This document shows positions 1 to 6,322 of a stretch of 13,519 bases of DNA, piece after piece. This DNA comes from T1Sed10-7 sp040904745. Lineage in GTDB: Bacteria > Actinomycetota > Nitriliruptoria > Nitriliruptorales > Nitriliruptoraceae. The translations under genes and the position numbers were made by a program. Each line of letters begins with the position of its first letter. Positions within the stretch are counted from its first letter, which is position 1. The stretch lies in NCBI GenBank assembly GCA_040904745.1, contig JBBDSW010000007.1:1-13519 (forward strand), in the 5' to 3' direction. The notes beneath the pieces were generated by a model that did no database searches, was not told where the DNA came from, and worked only from the letters and a program-made list of their open reading frames with translations.

Positions 1-47
1 CCGGCCGGGATCTGCAGCTTGATGAAGCCTGCGACCTTCTTCGCCAT
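1..47 (-). CDS. rplK: 50S ribosomal protein L11, N-terminal fragment
   Basis: Only the first 15 complete codons lie in the window; they read MAKKVAGFIKLQIPA, the highly conserved start of bacterial L11. L11 binds 23S rRNA at the GTPase-associated centre and takes part in factor-dependent GTP hydrolysis and the stringent response. The ATG at 45-47 is preceded by a GAGGAG ribosome-binding site (59-64 on the complement) 11 nt away. It follows nusG after 115 nt, the usual secE-nusG-rplK-rplA order. The rest of the gene is beyond the left edge. Confidence 0.95.
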   Translation of the reverse strand, partial: MAKKVAGFIKLQIPA

Positions 48-77
48 GGTTGTCGTGTCTCCTCGCGTGGTACTGAC

Positions 78-94
78 GGCCGGTCCTCCCGGCC
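78..94 (-). other. hairpin in the nusG-rplK spacer
   Basis: A 6-bp perfect stem (GGCCGG pairing with CCGGCC) encloses a 5-nt loop in the 115-nt gap between nusG and rplK. There is no T-run after it, so it does not look like a classical intrinsic terminator. It lies in the rplK leader, where ribosomal-protein autoregulation by L1 is known in other bacteria, but I cannot show an L1 site here. I saw no convincing -10/-35 pair in this gap, so rplK is probably co-transcribed with nusG. Confidence 0.3.
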
Positions 95-162
95 TCCCAC
101 GATCGATGGGTGGTGCGTGCCCGCGGCGGCGGTCGGCGCCGGCGGTGGGTGCTGGAGGTGGC

Positions 163-1086
163 CTAGAGCTTGGCCACGGTGTCGAACGGCAGCTCGAGCG
201 GGGTCTCACGACCGAACACGCTGACGAGCACCTTGAGCTTGGCCTGATCGAGGTTGATCTCCGCGATCGTGCCCGTGAAGTCGGCGAACGGCCCGCCGGT
301 CACCCGGACGGTCTCGCCGACCTCGAGGTCGATCTCGGCCACGACCTTGGCCGGGGTGGCGTCAGCCGCTTCGTCCGTCGCGACCGCTTCGACGACCTCG
401 ACCGGGATCTTCAGCGTATCCGCAACCTCCTTGAGAGGGAGCGGCACCGGTCGGGTCCCAGGGGAACCGACGAACCCGGTCACGGCCGGCGTGTGGCGGA
501 CGATCCCCCACACCTCGTCGTCCATGATGGCGCGGACGAGGACGTAGCCGGGCAGGAACTTCTTCTGGGAGACGGTCTTCTTGCCCTTCTTGTACTCGGT
601 GACCTCCTCGGTGGGGATCACCACCTCGAAGACCCGGTCCTCGGCCTCGAGCGCTTCGACGCGGTTGGCCAGGTTGTCCTTGACCCGCTGCTCGTAGCCC
701 GAGTAGGTGTGGACGACGTACCAGTCGCCGAGCATCCGGGCGAGGTCCTTCTGATCGCGGACCTCCTCCAGGGAGCGAGGGCGGCGCCTGCGTGCCGGCG
801 GGGCGTCGGCGGCGGCGTCGTCTCCGGAAGCACCCTCGCCGGAGGCGTCGTCGGCTCCCGTGGCGTCCGCGGCGGTGACGGCGTCGCCTTCGGAGCCGGC
901 CATCCCCAACAGATCGTCGAGGTCGTCGCCGTCGCTGGCCGCAGCAGCCTCCTCATCGGGCGGCGGCGCGGGTGTCTCCTCATCACCGGACTCCGGCGCA
1001 GGGGCAGCATCGAACCCGCCCGGCGCGGCCTCGTCGTGCTCGGCAGCCTCGGTCGGCTCGTGGTCGGTCGTGGTCTCGTCGGACAC
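163..1086 (-). CDS. nusG: Transcription termination/antitermination protein NusG with long acidic N-terminal extension
   Basis: The product binds RNA polymerase through its NGN domain and contacts Rho or ribosomal S10 through its KOW domain, tuning elongation and termination. In a 307-residue product the NGN domain begins around residue 122 (GDWYVVHTYSGYEQRVK) and includes KFLPGYVLV. The KOW domain fills roughly 253-307 (VGETVRVTGGPFADFTG). Residues 1-97 are dominated by Asp, Glu, Ala and Gly and are probably disordered, followed by a basic patch ARRRRPR. NGN and KOW are joined by a longer Ala/Asp-rich linker. The GTG at 1086 was chosen because GGGG lies 8 nt upstream; a GTG at 1095 overlapping the secE stop as GTGA is the alternative and gives 310 residues. 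Extended NusG is known in other actinobacteria (for example Streptomyces). Confidence 0.95.
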   Translation of the reverse strand: MSDETTTDHEPTEAAEHDEAAPGGFDAAPAPESGDEETPAPPPDEEAAAASDGDDLDDLLGMAGSEGDAVTAADATGADDASGEGASGDDAAADAPPARRRRPRSLEEVRDQKDLARMLGDWYVVHTYSGYEQRVKDNLANRVEALEAEDRVFEVVIPTEEVTEYKKGKKTVSQKKFLPGYVLVRAIMDDEVWGIVRHTPAVTGFVGSPGTRPVPLPLKEVADTLKIPVEVVEAVATDEAADATPAKVVAEIDLEVGETVRVTGGPFADFTGTIAEINLDQAKLKVLVSVFGRETPLELPFDTVAKL

Positions 1087-1091
1087 GCTGT

Positions 1092-1364
1092 TCACCCCAG
1101 GGTGTTGATGATGGCGCGACGGATCACCTCGTCCATCCCCCACACGATCCCCACGAGTACGAAGGTCGTGACGAGGACGACGATGGTGTACGACGTCACC
1201 TCTTTGCGGTTCGGCCAGGCGACCTTGCGCAGTTCCCCGCGCACCTCACGGAGGAACTGTCCCGGCGAGGTCCGAGAGCGGCGCTCCGGCTCGGAAGCCG
1301 CGCTCGCCTGGCCCTCGGTGCGCCGCTCTTCGCGGCCACCTCGACGCTTGTCCTCACGGTTCAT
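1092..1364 (-). CDS. secE: Preprotein translocase subunit SecE
   Basis: This 90-residue protein is the essential small subunit of the SecYEG membrane channel. Its N-terminal 35 residues are highly charged (RREDK-rich). They are followed by the amphipathic SecE signature at about 37-56 (FLREVRGELRKVAWPNRKEV) and one transmembrane helix at about 58-76 (YTIVVLVTTFVLVGIVWG). This is the single-helix form usual outside enterobacteria. The ATG at 1364 has a GGGAG ribosome-binding site 6 nt upstream. It lies just upstream of nusG (the first possible nusG GTG overlaps its stop). No promoter was seen between it and tRNA-Trp, so it is probably transcribed through the tRNA gene. Confidence 0.96.
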   Translation of the reverse strand: MNREDKRRGGREERRTEGQASAASEPERRSRTSPGQFLREVRGELRKVAWPNRKEVTSYTIVVLVTTFVLVGIVWGMDEVIRRAIINTLG

Positions 1365-1502
1365 GGGTAACTCCCGAGCCGGGTGATGGTCGGTGGTGGG
1401 GCCCGGACGCGTCCGCGGTGCGGGCTCCGGGTCGGCCCGCTCGTCGGTGATGGGTGGCGCGGACGGGACACGCGGCGGTGATGGTCGGGTGCGGGCCGCT
1501 CG

Positions 1503-1524
1503 TTCCGGCGGCGGATCGCCGGAG
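1503..1524 (-). other. hairpin between tRNA-Trp and secE
   Basis: CCGGCG (1505-1510) pairs with CGCCGG (1517-1522) around a 6-nt loop. One more T-A and one T-G pair extend the stem to about 8 bp. It lies 34-55 nt past the tRNA 3' end and 139 nt before secE. There is no T-run. It may mark RNA processing that separates the tRNA from the secE message, or it may be chance pairing in GC-rich spacer. Nothing else gene-like is seen between 1365 and 1557. Confidence 0.3.
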
Positions 1525-1557
1525 TGCTGGATGCCGCGCGAGCGGGTGATCACCTCG

Positions 1558-1631
1558 CACGGGAGGAGGGACTTGAACCCCCAACCGCCGGTTTTGGAGA
1601 CCGGTGCTCTGCCAGATTGAGCTACTCCCGT
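1558..1631 (-). tRNA. trnW: tRNA-Trp (anticodon CCA)
   Basis: The complement folds as a complete 74-nt tRNA. The 7-bp acceptor stem is ACGGGAG/CTCCCGT, and the D-arm stem is GCTC/GAGC. The anticodon stem CCGGT/ACCGG encloses the loop CTCCAAA with anticodon CCA. The T-arm is GGGGG/CCCTC with loop TTCAAGT, and the discriminator base is G. The 3' CCA is not encoded (the genome reads GCGA), so it must be added after transcription. The position between hadB and secE matches the conserved actinobacterial hadABC-tRNA-Trp-secE-nusG order. Confidence 0.97.
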
Positions 1632-1678
1632 CCGTCCCCTCATGACCCACCCGCTGCGGCGGTTCACGACACGGGAAC

Positions 1679-1699
1679 GCTGCCTCACGGGGAGGCAGC
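1679..1699 (-). terminator. hairpin after hadB, possible terminator or processing site
   Basis: GCTGCCTC (1679-1686) pairs perfectly with GAGGCAGC (1692-1699) around a 5-nt loop. This is one of the strongest perfect stems in the window. It lies 90-110 nt past the hadB stop and about 48 nt before the 5' end of tRNA-Trp. No T-tract follows, as is common for actinobacterial terminators, so it may terminate the hadB message, pause polymerase, or guide tRNA 5' processing. Confidence 0.4.
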
Positions 1700-1788
1700 A
1701 CGGCGAGGCTACCCCCGTGGTGACCGCGGCGACAACCGAGGGTCACGGACCGCGCACGCCCGCATCGGCATCCGCACCGGCCGCGGCC

Positions 1789-2181
1789 TCACACGCGGAC
1801 CTTCCCGGTCCCCCTGAGGATCCGGCCGGTCTCCGCGTTGGTCCCCACCACGGCGACCGTCGCGACCCCGTCCGCGACCGCGGTCACCTTGCCGGTGAAC
1901 GTCGAGGTGGTGCCGAGCGGCCAGGGGCGGGTGAAGCGGACCTGCAGTTCGAGGACGCGCTCGGGCCCCCCGGCCAGCGCCGTCAGCATCCGGGACGCGA
2001 GCCCCATCGAGTACATGCCGTGGGCGATGATCCGGCCGGTCGGGCTGACCTCGCGCGCGGTCTCCGCGTCGAAGTGGAGCGGGTTCAGATCGCCGGAGGC
2101 ACCGGCGTAGCGCACGGAGCTCGCCAGGTCGGCGTGGGCGACGACGGGTTCGGCCTCGGTTCCCACCTCGAGCGCGCTCAT
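1789..2181 (-). CDS. hadB: MaoC-like (3R)-hydroxyacyl-ACP dehydratase subunit HadB
   Basis: This 130-residue hot-dog-fold protein carries the hydratase-2 signature at about 25-42 (YAGASGDLNPLHFDAETA). Asp31 and His36 are the expected catalytic pair, followed by GRIIAHGMYSMG. In M. tuberculosis HadB is the catalytic subunit of the HadAB and HadBC dehydratases of fatty acid synthase II. In lineages without mycolate the pair probably does the FabZ-type step of ordinary fatty-acid elongation (inference). The ATG at 2181 shares its A with the stop of hadA (TGATG), so translation is probably coupled; no strong ribosome-binding site is seen. No hadC follows. Confidence 0.9.
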   Translation of the reverse strand: MSALEVGTEAEPVVAHADLASSVRYAGASGDLNPLHFDAETAREVSPTGRIIAHGMYSMGLASRMLTALAGGPERVLELQVRFTRPWPLGTTSTFTGKVTAVADGVATVAVVGTNAETGRILRGTGKVRV

Positions 2182-2606
2182 CAAGCCGACCCGAGGAAGA
2201 CCAGGGTCGTCTCCGAGGTGACCAGCGGCGTCCCGTCCTCGGCCACGCAGACCACCTCGGTGACCAGGAACTCGTTGTCCCCGCGCGAGGAGATGTCCGC
2301 GATCCGCGGGGTGCAGGTCAACACGTCGCCCGGTCGGATCGGTCGGTCGCCGTAGCGGTAGCGCTGCCCGCCGTGCAGCAGCGCCGGGTGGGTCCCGAGC
2401 CCCTCGTCGGCGAACGTGGCCTCGCCGCCCTTGGTCAGGGTGAAGCAGGCCGCGAAGGTCGGTGGGGCGACGCAGTCGTCACCGTCGCTGTAGTAGCGGG
2501 GATCGGTCTCGCCGACCGCGGCGGCGTACTCCCGGATCTTCTCCCGGGACACCTCGTAGCGGTACGACGGGTAGCTCGTCCCGATGCGGTCGCGGTTGAG
2601 CGCCAC
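2181..2606 (-). CDS. hadA: MaoC-like dehydratase partner subunit HadA
   Basis: The 141-residue product matches the HadA/FAS1-like dehydratase N-terminal family: MALNRDRIGT start, YEVSREKIREYAAAVGETDP, then VAPPTFAACF and RPGDVLTCTPRI. It lacks the catalytic Asp/His motif of HadB, as expected for the substrate-binding, stabilising partner. The GTG at 2606 was chosen because GGGAGGA ends 4 nt upstream and because M. tuberculosis HadA begins similarly (MALSAD). An upstream ATG in frame would add 20 unrelated residues. hadB follows with a 1-nt overlap, which supports a heterodimer. In many actinobacteria rpmG precedes it; here carD does. Confidence 0.88.
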   Translation of the reverse strand: MALNRDRIGTSYPSYRYEVSREKIREYAAAVGETDPRYYSDGDDCVAPPTFAACFTLTKGGEATFADEGLGTHPALLHGGQRYRYGDRPIRPGDVLTCTPRIADISSRGDNEFLVTEVVCVAEDGTPLVTSETTLVFLGSA

Positions 2607-2645
2607 AGGGTCCTCCCACCGGCGGTGCGGATCGAAGCCGTGACC

Positions 2646-2673
2646 GTGTGCGGTGACGGGCAGCACACGCTGC
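2646..2673 (-). other. two mutually exclusive hairpins between carD and hadA
   Basis: In the 87-nt spacer GTGTGC (2646-2651) can pair with GCACAC (2663-2668), loop 11 nt. Alternatively GCAGC (2660-2664) can pair with GCTGC (2669-2673), loop 4 nt. The two stems share bases 2663-2664, and each blocks part of the other. The 4-nt-loop stem would form first on the nascent minus-strand RNA, just after the carD stop. This may be a weak terminator or attenuator, or chance pairing in GC-rich DNA. Confidence 0.25.
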
Positions 2674-2693
2674 TCCAGCCACCACCGGACACC

Positions 2694-3185
2694 TCACCCG
2701 TGGGCGGCCTCGATCGTCTCCTCGACCAGCAGCTCGGCCTGCTCCTCGTCCTTCTTGATCGCGACGGCGAGCTCGGAGAGCAGGATCTGCTTGGCCTTGG
2801 TCAGCATGCGCTTCTCGCCGGCGGACAGCCCCTTGTCCTTCTCCCGGGTGGCGAGGTTCCGCACCACCTCGGCGACCTGGTAGATGTCACCGGAGCGCAG
2901 CTTCTCGTAGTTGGCCTTGAACCGGCGCGACCAGTTCCCCGCGGCCTTGCCCTCGGGCTCGCGCAGGACGTCGAGCACCTGCTCGACCTCCTTCTTGGAG
3001 ACCACGTTGCGGATGCCGACCTCCTCGCAGGCGTCCGCCGGCACCATGAGCGTCAGATCGCCGTAGGTGAGGCGGAGCACCAGGTACTCCCGCGACTCCC
3101 CCTTGAGCTCCCGCTCCTCCTTGCGTTCCACCACCGCTGCACCGTGATGAGGGTAGATGACGGTGTCTCCGACGCTGTAGGCCAT
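2694..3185 (-). CDS. carD: CarD-family RNA polymerase-binding transcription regulator
   Basis: The 163-residue protein is full length for CarD (162 in M. tuberculosis). It binds the RNA polymerase beta subunit at promoters and stabilises the open complex. The N-terminal Tudor-like interaction domain covers about 1-55 (YSVGDTVIYPHHGAAVVE). The C-terminal helical DNA-binding domain includes NWSRRFKANYEKL with Trp85, the residue that wedges into the DNA minor groove, and GLSAGEKRMLTKAKQILLSEL. Arg25, used for polymerase contact in M. tuberculosis, is kept, but the position of Arg47 is Met. The ATG at 3185 has AGGAG 9 nt upstream. The reading frame stays open upstream of this ATG, but that part does not resemble CarD. 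It has its own likely promoter at 3473-3501. Confidence 0.95.
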   Translation of the reverse strand: MAYSVGDTVIYPHHGAAVVERKEERELKGESREYLVLRLTYGDLTLMVPADACEEVGIRNVVSKKEVEQVLDVLREPEGKAAGNWSRRFKANYEKLRSGDIYQVAEVVRNLATREKDKGLSAGEKRMLTKAKQILLSELAVAIKKDEEQAELLVEETIEAAHG

Positions 3186-3557
3186 AGGGAGCTGCTCCTG
3201 ACGTGGTCCGGGGATCCGGGGGGACGTGGGCCGCGGACCGGACCGAGGAGCGACGGGCACCGGACCTGCAGCGGGCGTCGCGCCAGGCGATCGCAGGCTG
3301 AAGGGGAGGGCCTCACCCAGCTCATCGGCCGTCTCCACGACGCCTTTCGCTCGGTCGATGTTGCTCGGGCCCTGCGGGAGGATGGGCACCGCCGCACGGG
3401 CCGGTCCGACCATCTCCAACGGCTGCGGGACGGTCACGCGAAGTGTGGCCACTGGCCCGTCAGCCAGGGGCGAGCATACCACATGAGGGCAGGGGCGTCG
3501 AGGCCAGATCCCAGCTGAAACCGCAGGTCGCACGGGGTTTCCGAGGATCCGTTGCCC
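3186..3557 (-). other. disA-carD intergenic region with long carD leader
   Basis: This 372-nt stretch holds no convincing gene. It contains the carD promoter and, if that promoter is used, an untranslated leader of about 280 nt. Inverted repeats seen are GGTCCG/CGGACC (3205-3210 with 3234-3239), CTGGC/GCCAG near the predicted transcription start (3452-3456 with 3463-3467), and GAAACC/GGTTTC just past the disA stop (3517-3522 with 3536-3541). The last could end disA transcription, though it lacks a T-run. The frame of carD is open through the region, but codons upstream of the ATG resemble translated GC-rich spacer. Confidence 0.5.
3473..3501 (-). promoter_or_regulatory. predicted housekeeping-type promoter for carD
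   Basis: On the minus strand the -35 element TCGACG (3496-3501, 4 of 6 matches to TTGACA) and the -10 element TATGCT (3473-3478) are separated by exactly 17 nt. The -10 is extended by an upstream TGG, giving TGGTATGCT. Transcription would start near 3466, leaving a leader of about 280 nt before the carD ATG. It is the best sigma-A-like promoter I can find in this GC-rich window. Confidence 0.6.
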
Positions 3558-4652
3558 CTAGACGTAGCGCTCGAGGACCGTCGCCTCGGCCAGTCGGCGC
3601 AACCCGTCCTGGATGCTCCGGGCGCGCGACTCGCCGATCCCCTCGACCAGGTCGAGCTCGGCGATCGTGGCCTCCATCACGCGTGGGAGGGTGTGGAAGC
3701 GTTCCACCAGACGGTCGACGATGCTGGCCGGCAGACGCGGGATGCTCGCGAGCAGGCGGTAGCCGCGGGGGGTCACCGGCGCCTCCAGTTGATCCTCGTC
3801 GTAGGCCAGCAGCGCGGCGACCTGCTCGGAGTCGAGCAGCTCCTCGGTGGTCAGGTCGCTGAGGTCCTCGAGCACGCGGTTCAGCTTGCGCCGCCGGTCG
3901 CCGAGGTAGTCGCGCACGACCAGCTCGCGTTGATCGGCCACGGAGGCGACCAGCTCGTCCAGTTGGAGCTGGATCAGGCGCCCTTCCGTCCCGAGCTCGA
4001 CGACGTGATCCTCGACCTCGCGGGCGATGCGCCGGAGCATCTCGGCTCGCTGCAGCGTCAGCACCGCGTCACGGACGGTCACCGCGTCCTCGACCTCCCG
4101 CGCGGAGAGCAGCGCGGACACCTCGTCGAGCCGGTGGCGGTAGCGCTCCAGGGTGGACAGGGCCTGGTTCGCCCTGACCAGCAGCGCGGACACCTCCTCC
4201 ACCACGTGGCGCGCGGACCCGTGGTAGAGGTTGACCTTGCCCATCGACTCTGAGACGGCGATCACCGGTCGCCCGGTCTGGCGGGCGGTCCGTTCGGCCG
4301 AGCGGTGCCGGGTCCCGGTCTCCGAGGTCGGGATCGTGGGGTCCGGGACCAGGTGGACGTTCGCGCGCAGGATCCGGTTGGTGTCGTTGTCGAGCACCAG
4401 GGCACCGTCCATCTTGGCGAGTTCGGCGATCCGCTGGCTGGTCGCTTTGATGTCGATGACGAACCCGCCGGAGACCAGCGGCTCGACCTCCGGCGACCAA
4501 CCGATGACGATCAAGGCACCCCGGCCGGCACTGATGATCCGTTCGATCCCCTCACGGAGCGGGGTGCCGGGAGCGAGCAGGGCCAGCACGTCACGCACGG
4601 CCGGGTCCCTGGAGAGCTCCACCACCACCTCCTCCTGGCGTCCGTGCGTCAT
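3558..4652 (-). CDS. disA: DNA integrity scanning diadenylate cyclase DisA
   Basis: DisA condenses two ATP into cyclic di-AMP and slows when bound to branched DNA or lesions. The 364-residue product has the DAC domain with DGALVLD (Asp82-Gly83-Ala84) and GTRHRSAER (RHR at 115-117), the two catalytic motifs. A linker helical domain follows (ANQALSTLERYRHRLDEVS onward), then a C-terminal helix-hairpin-helix DNA-binding region at about 300-350 (IPRLPASIVDRLV and VEGIGESRARSIQDGL). The ATG at 4652 was chosen because GGAA lies about 6 nt upstream and the length suits the family. A GTG at 4694 would add 14 residues and has no ribosome-binding site. radA, often the upstream neighbour, is replaced by a helicase gene 89 nt away. 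Confidence 0.94.
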   Translation of the reverse strand: MTHGRQEEVVVELSRDPAVRDVLALLAPGTPLREGIERIISAGRGALIVIGWSPEVEPLVSGGFVIDIKATSQRIAELAKMDGALVLDNDTNRILRANVHLVPDPTIPTSETGTRHRSAERTARQTGRPVIAVSESMGKVNLYHGSARHVVEEVSALLVRANQALSTLERYRHRLDEVSALLSAREVEDAVTVRDAVLTLQRAEMLRRIAREVEDHVVELGTEGRLIQLQLDELVASVADQRELVVRDYLGDRRRKLNRVLEDLSDLTTEELLDSEQVAALLAYDEDQLEAPVTPRGYRLLASIPRLPASIVDRLVERFHTLPRVMEATIAELDLVEGIGESRARSIQDGLRRLAEATVLERYV

Positions 4653-4741
4653 CTCACGTTCCAGCGGCACCCGTGCGTCGGAACGCGGGGCCACCCGTGC
4701 GACGTCCGCGAAGGGTAACGCAGCGTCCCCGTCAGGCGCGG

Positions 4742-6322
4742 TCAGCCGTCCAGCCAGGCCGCCACCGCGCCGGGCTCTGCGGTGACATCGAGCGGGTCGA
4801 TGGACCGGGCAACGCCGCGCACCTCGCCCAGGAACGCCGCGTGGCCGCCGCGGTCCGGATCCTCGAGCGTGCCCCGGGCGAAGGCGAGGACGAGCCGGGC
4901 CATGCCACGGTCCGGCTTGAGCCGCAGGACGCGTCCGAGCCGCTGGATCAGCTGGCGGCGGGTCCGGAAGGCCGCCAGGACGATCGCCACATCAGCGGCG
5001 GGCACGTCGATCCCCTCATCCAGGACACGGGGGGCGACGAGCGCATCGATCCGCGCGCGGCGGAACTGCGCCAGGCGGATGCGCCGCCGCTCGTCGGTCA
5101 ACCGGCCGTGGACGGTCTCCGCCCGGACGCCAACGCCCAGCAGGACCCGGGCGGCATCCTCGGCCTGTTCGACGGTGTCGGTGAACACCAGGGAGCGACG
5201 GCCGACGAGCGCCGGGGCGGCCGAGCGCGCCACGTCGAGCTTGGCCGCCGCACCCGCGGCCACGTCCCGGCGCTGGCGCAAGCGGCTCAGGTACTCCCGA
5301 CAGGCTCGCACCTGCTCCCCGTCGCCCCCGAGGTCGCCACGCGGTGCCTGGGCGACGACGGCTGCCGCGGCACGCAGCAGCGCCGCGGGTTCCTTCGGCA
5401 TCCCGAGACCGGAGATCAGCTCCCGGTGCAGCGAGCGGACCCGCGCATCCGCGGCATCGTGGAGGGCACGTTCCTCCTCGGTGAGGTCCACGCCGGCCAG
5501 GGCGATCCGGAACGGGGCGACGGTGCCGTCGGCCACCGCACGGTCGTAGCGGTAACGGAAGGCCACCGGACCGAAGTACGGCTCCAGGACCTCGGCGACC
5601 CCTTCGTCGCTGCGCTCGTAGGTCGCGGTCAGCGCCAGACGCAACCCGAACCCCTCCGGCAGCGCCTCGCCCCAGGTCGGCGAGCCGTACCGGTGCGCCT
5701 CGTCGGCCACGACCAACCCGGCGGCGCCCGGGGGCAGGTCGATGGGCACATCGGCCGCCGAGTGCGGGGTCGCCAGCAGCACCTCGTGGGAGAAGAGGTC
5801 GTCGCGGTGACCGCCGCCGAGCCGGCCGACCCGGGCCTCGGGGAGGCGTTCGGCGAGGCTGGCCCGCCACTGGTCGAGCAGCTCCAGGGTCGGGACGAGC
5901 ACGAGGACACGTCCACCACGATCGAGCACCGCACGGATCACCGCGAGCGCCAGCAGGGTCTTCCCGGTCCCCGTCACGGCCTCGACGACACCACGTCCGC
6001 TCGCCGACCACGCGGCGAACGCCTCCGCCTGCCAGGGCCGCAGATCGAGCGCATCGATCGCAGCCCGCGTGCGGCCACCGGCCGCGGTCGCCTCGGTCCG
6101 GGCCTGGTCACGGGCCGGCTCCGGGGTCGCCAGCACCCACCGCCTCCGCCCGAGCTCTAAGCGCCAGCCGATGCGCTCGTCGGCCTCCAGCGCCCGTTCC
6201 AGCGCCGCTCGGGCGACGCCGTGGCCGCCCCCGGCACGGACCTCGCGCAACAGCTCCTCGGTGCTGGCGCTCCCCTCCCGCTCCAGCAGCCCGATCGCCA
6301 GCTCGACGGTGCGCCCGGTCAC
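4742..6322 (-). CDS. Superfamily 2 DEAH-box helicase (XPB/RadD-like), probable DNA repair
   Basis: The 526-residue product has an N-terminal winged-helix-like segment at about 1-67, then the SF2 core. Motifs are LRPWQAEAF near 94; Walker A GTGKT at 118-122; VLVLVPTLELLDQW; DEAH at 207-210; LTAT at 231-234; VLDEGIDVP at 433-441; and QRLGRVLR at 460-467. An Arg/Ala-rich helical insert at about 280-370 lies between the two RecA-like lobes. This is the layout of ResIII/XPB/RadD-type translocases; the exact subfamily and substrate are unclear. The GTG at 6322 overlaps the mutY stop in GTGA, so translation is probably coupled to mutY and both may act in repair (inference). Frame upstream of it is open only because it overlaps mutY. 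No nuclease domain was recognised. Confidence 0.82.
   Translation of the reverse strand: MTGRTVELAIGLLEREGSASTEELLREVRAGGGHGVARAALERALEADERIGWRLELGRRRWVLATPEPARDQARTEATAAGGRTRAAIDALDLRPWQAEAFAAWSASGRGVVEAVTGTGKTLLALAVIRAVLDRGGRVLVLVPTLELLDQWRASLAERLPEARVGRLGGGHRDDLFSHEVLLATPHSAADVPIDLPPGAAGLVVADEAHRYGSPTWGEALPEGFGLRLALTATYERSDEGVAEVLEPYFGPVAFRYRYDRAVADGTVAPFRIALAGVDLTEEERALHDAADARVRSLHRELISGLGMPKEPAALLRAAAAVVAQAPRGDLGGDGEQVRACREYLSRLRQRRDVAAGAAAKLDVARSAAPALVGRRSLVFTDTVEQAEDAARVLLGVGVRAETVHGRLTDERRRIRLAQFRRARIDALVAPRVLDEGIDVPAADVAIVLAAFRTRRQLIQRLGRVLRLKPDRGMARLVLAFARGTLEDPDRGGHAAFLGEVRGVARSIDPLDVTAEPGAVAAWLDG

Noticed and set aside
19..1386. A plus-strand open frame of 455 codons over nusG and secE
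   Set aside because: It is antisense to two universally conserved genes and has an Arg/Gly/Leu-biased shadow composition.
1545..1554. GGTGATCACC palindrome just past the tRNA-Trp 3' end, considered as an att site or operator
   Set aside because: Ten bp is short, there is no integrase or second copy in the window, and no sign of an inserted element beside the tRNA.
1108..1688. Translation of the tRNA-Trp region as part of a longer SecE
   Set aside because: The frame passes straight through a complete tRNA gene. SecE proper starts at the ATG at 1364 with its own ribosome-binding site.
3186..3533. In-frame 116-codon extension of CarD upstream of the ATG at 3185
   Set aside because: CarD proteins are about 160 residues and begin at this point. 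The extension is Pro/Ala/Arg-rich, spans the predicted promoter and has no family resemblance.
4673..6160. A plus-strand open frame of 495 codons across the helicase gene
   Set aside because: It is antisense to the helicase, which has a full set of SF2 motifs. No domain was recognised in the antisense product.
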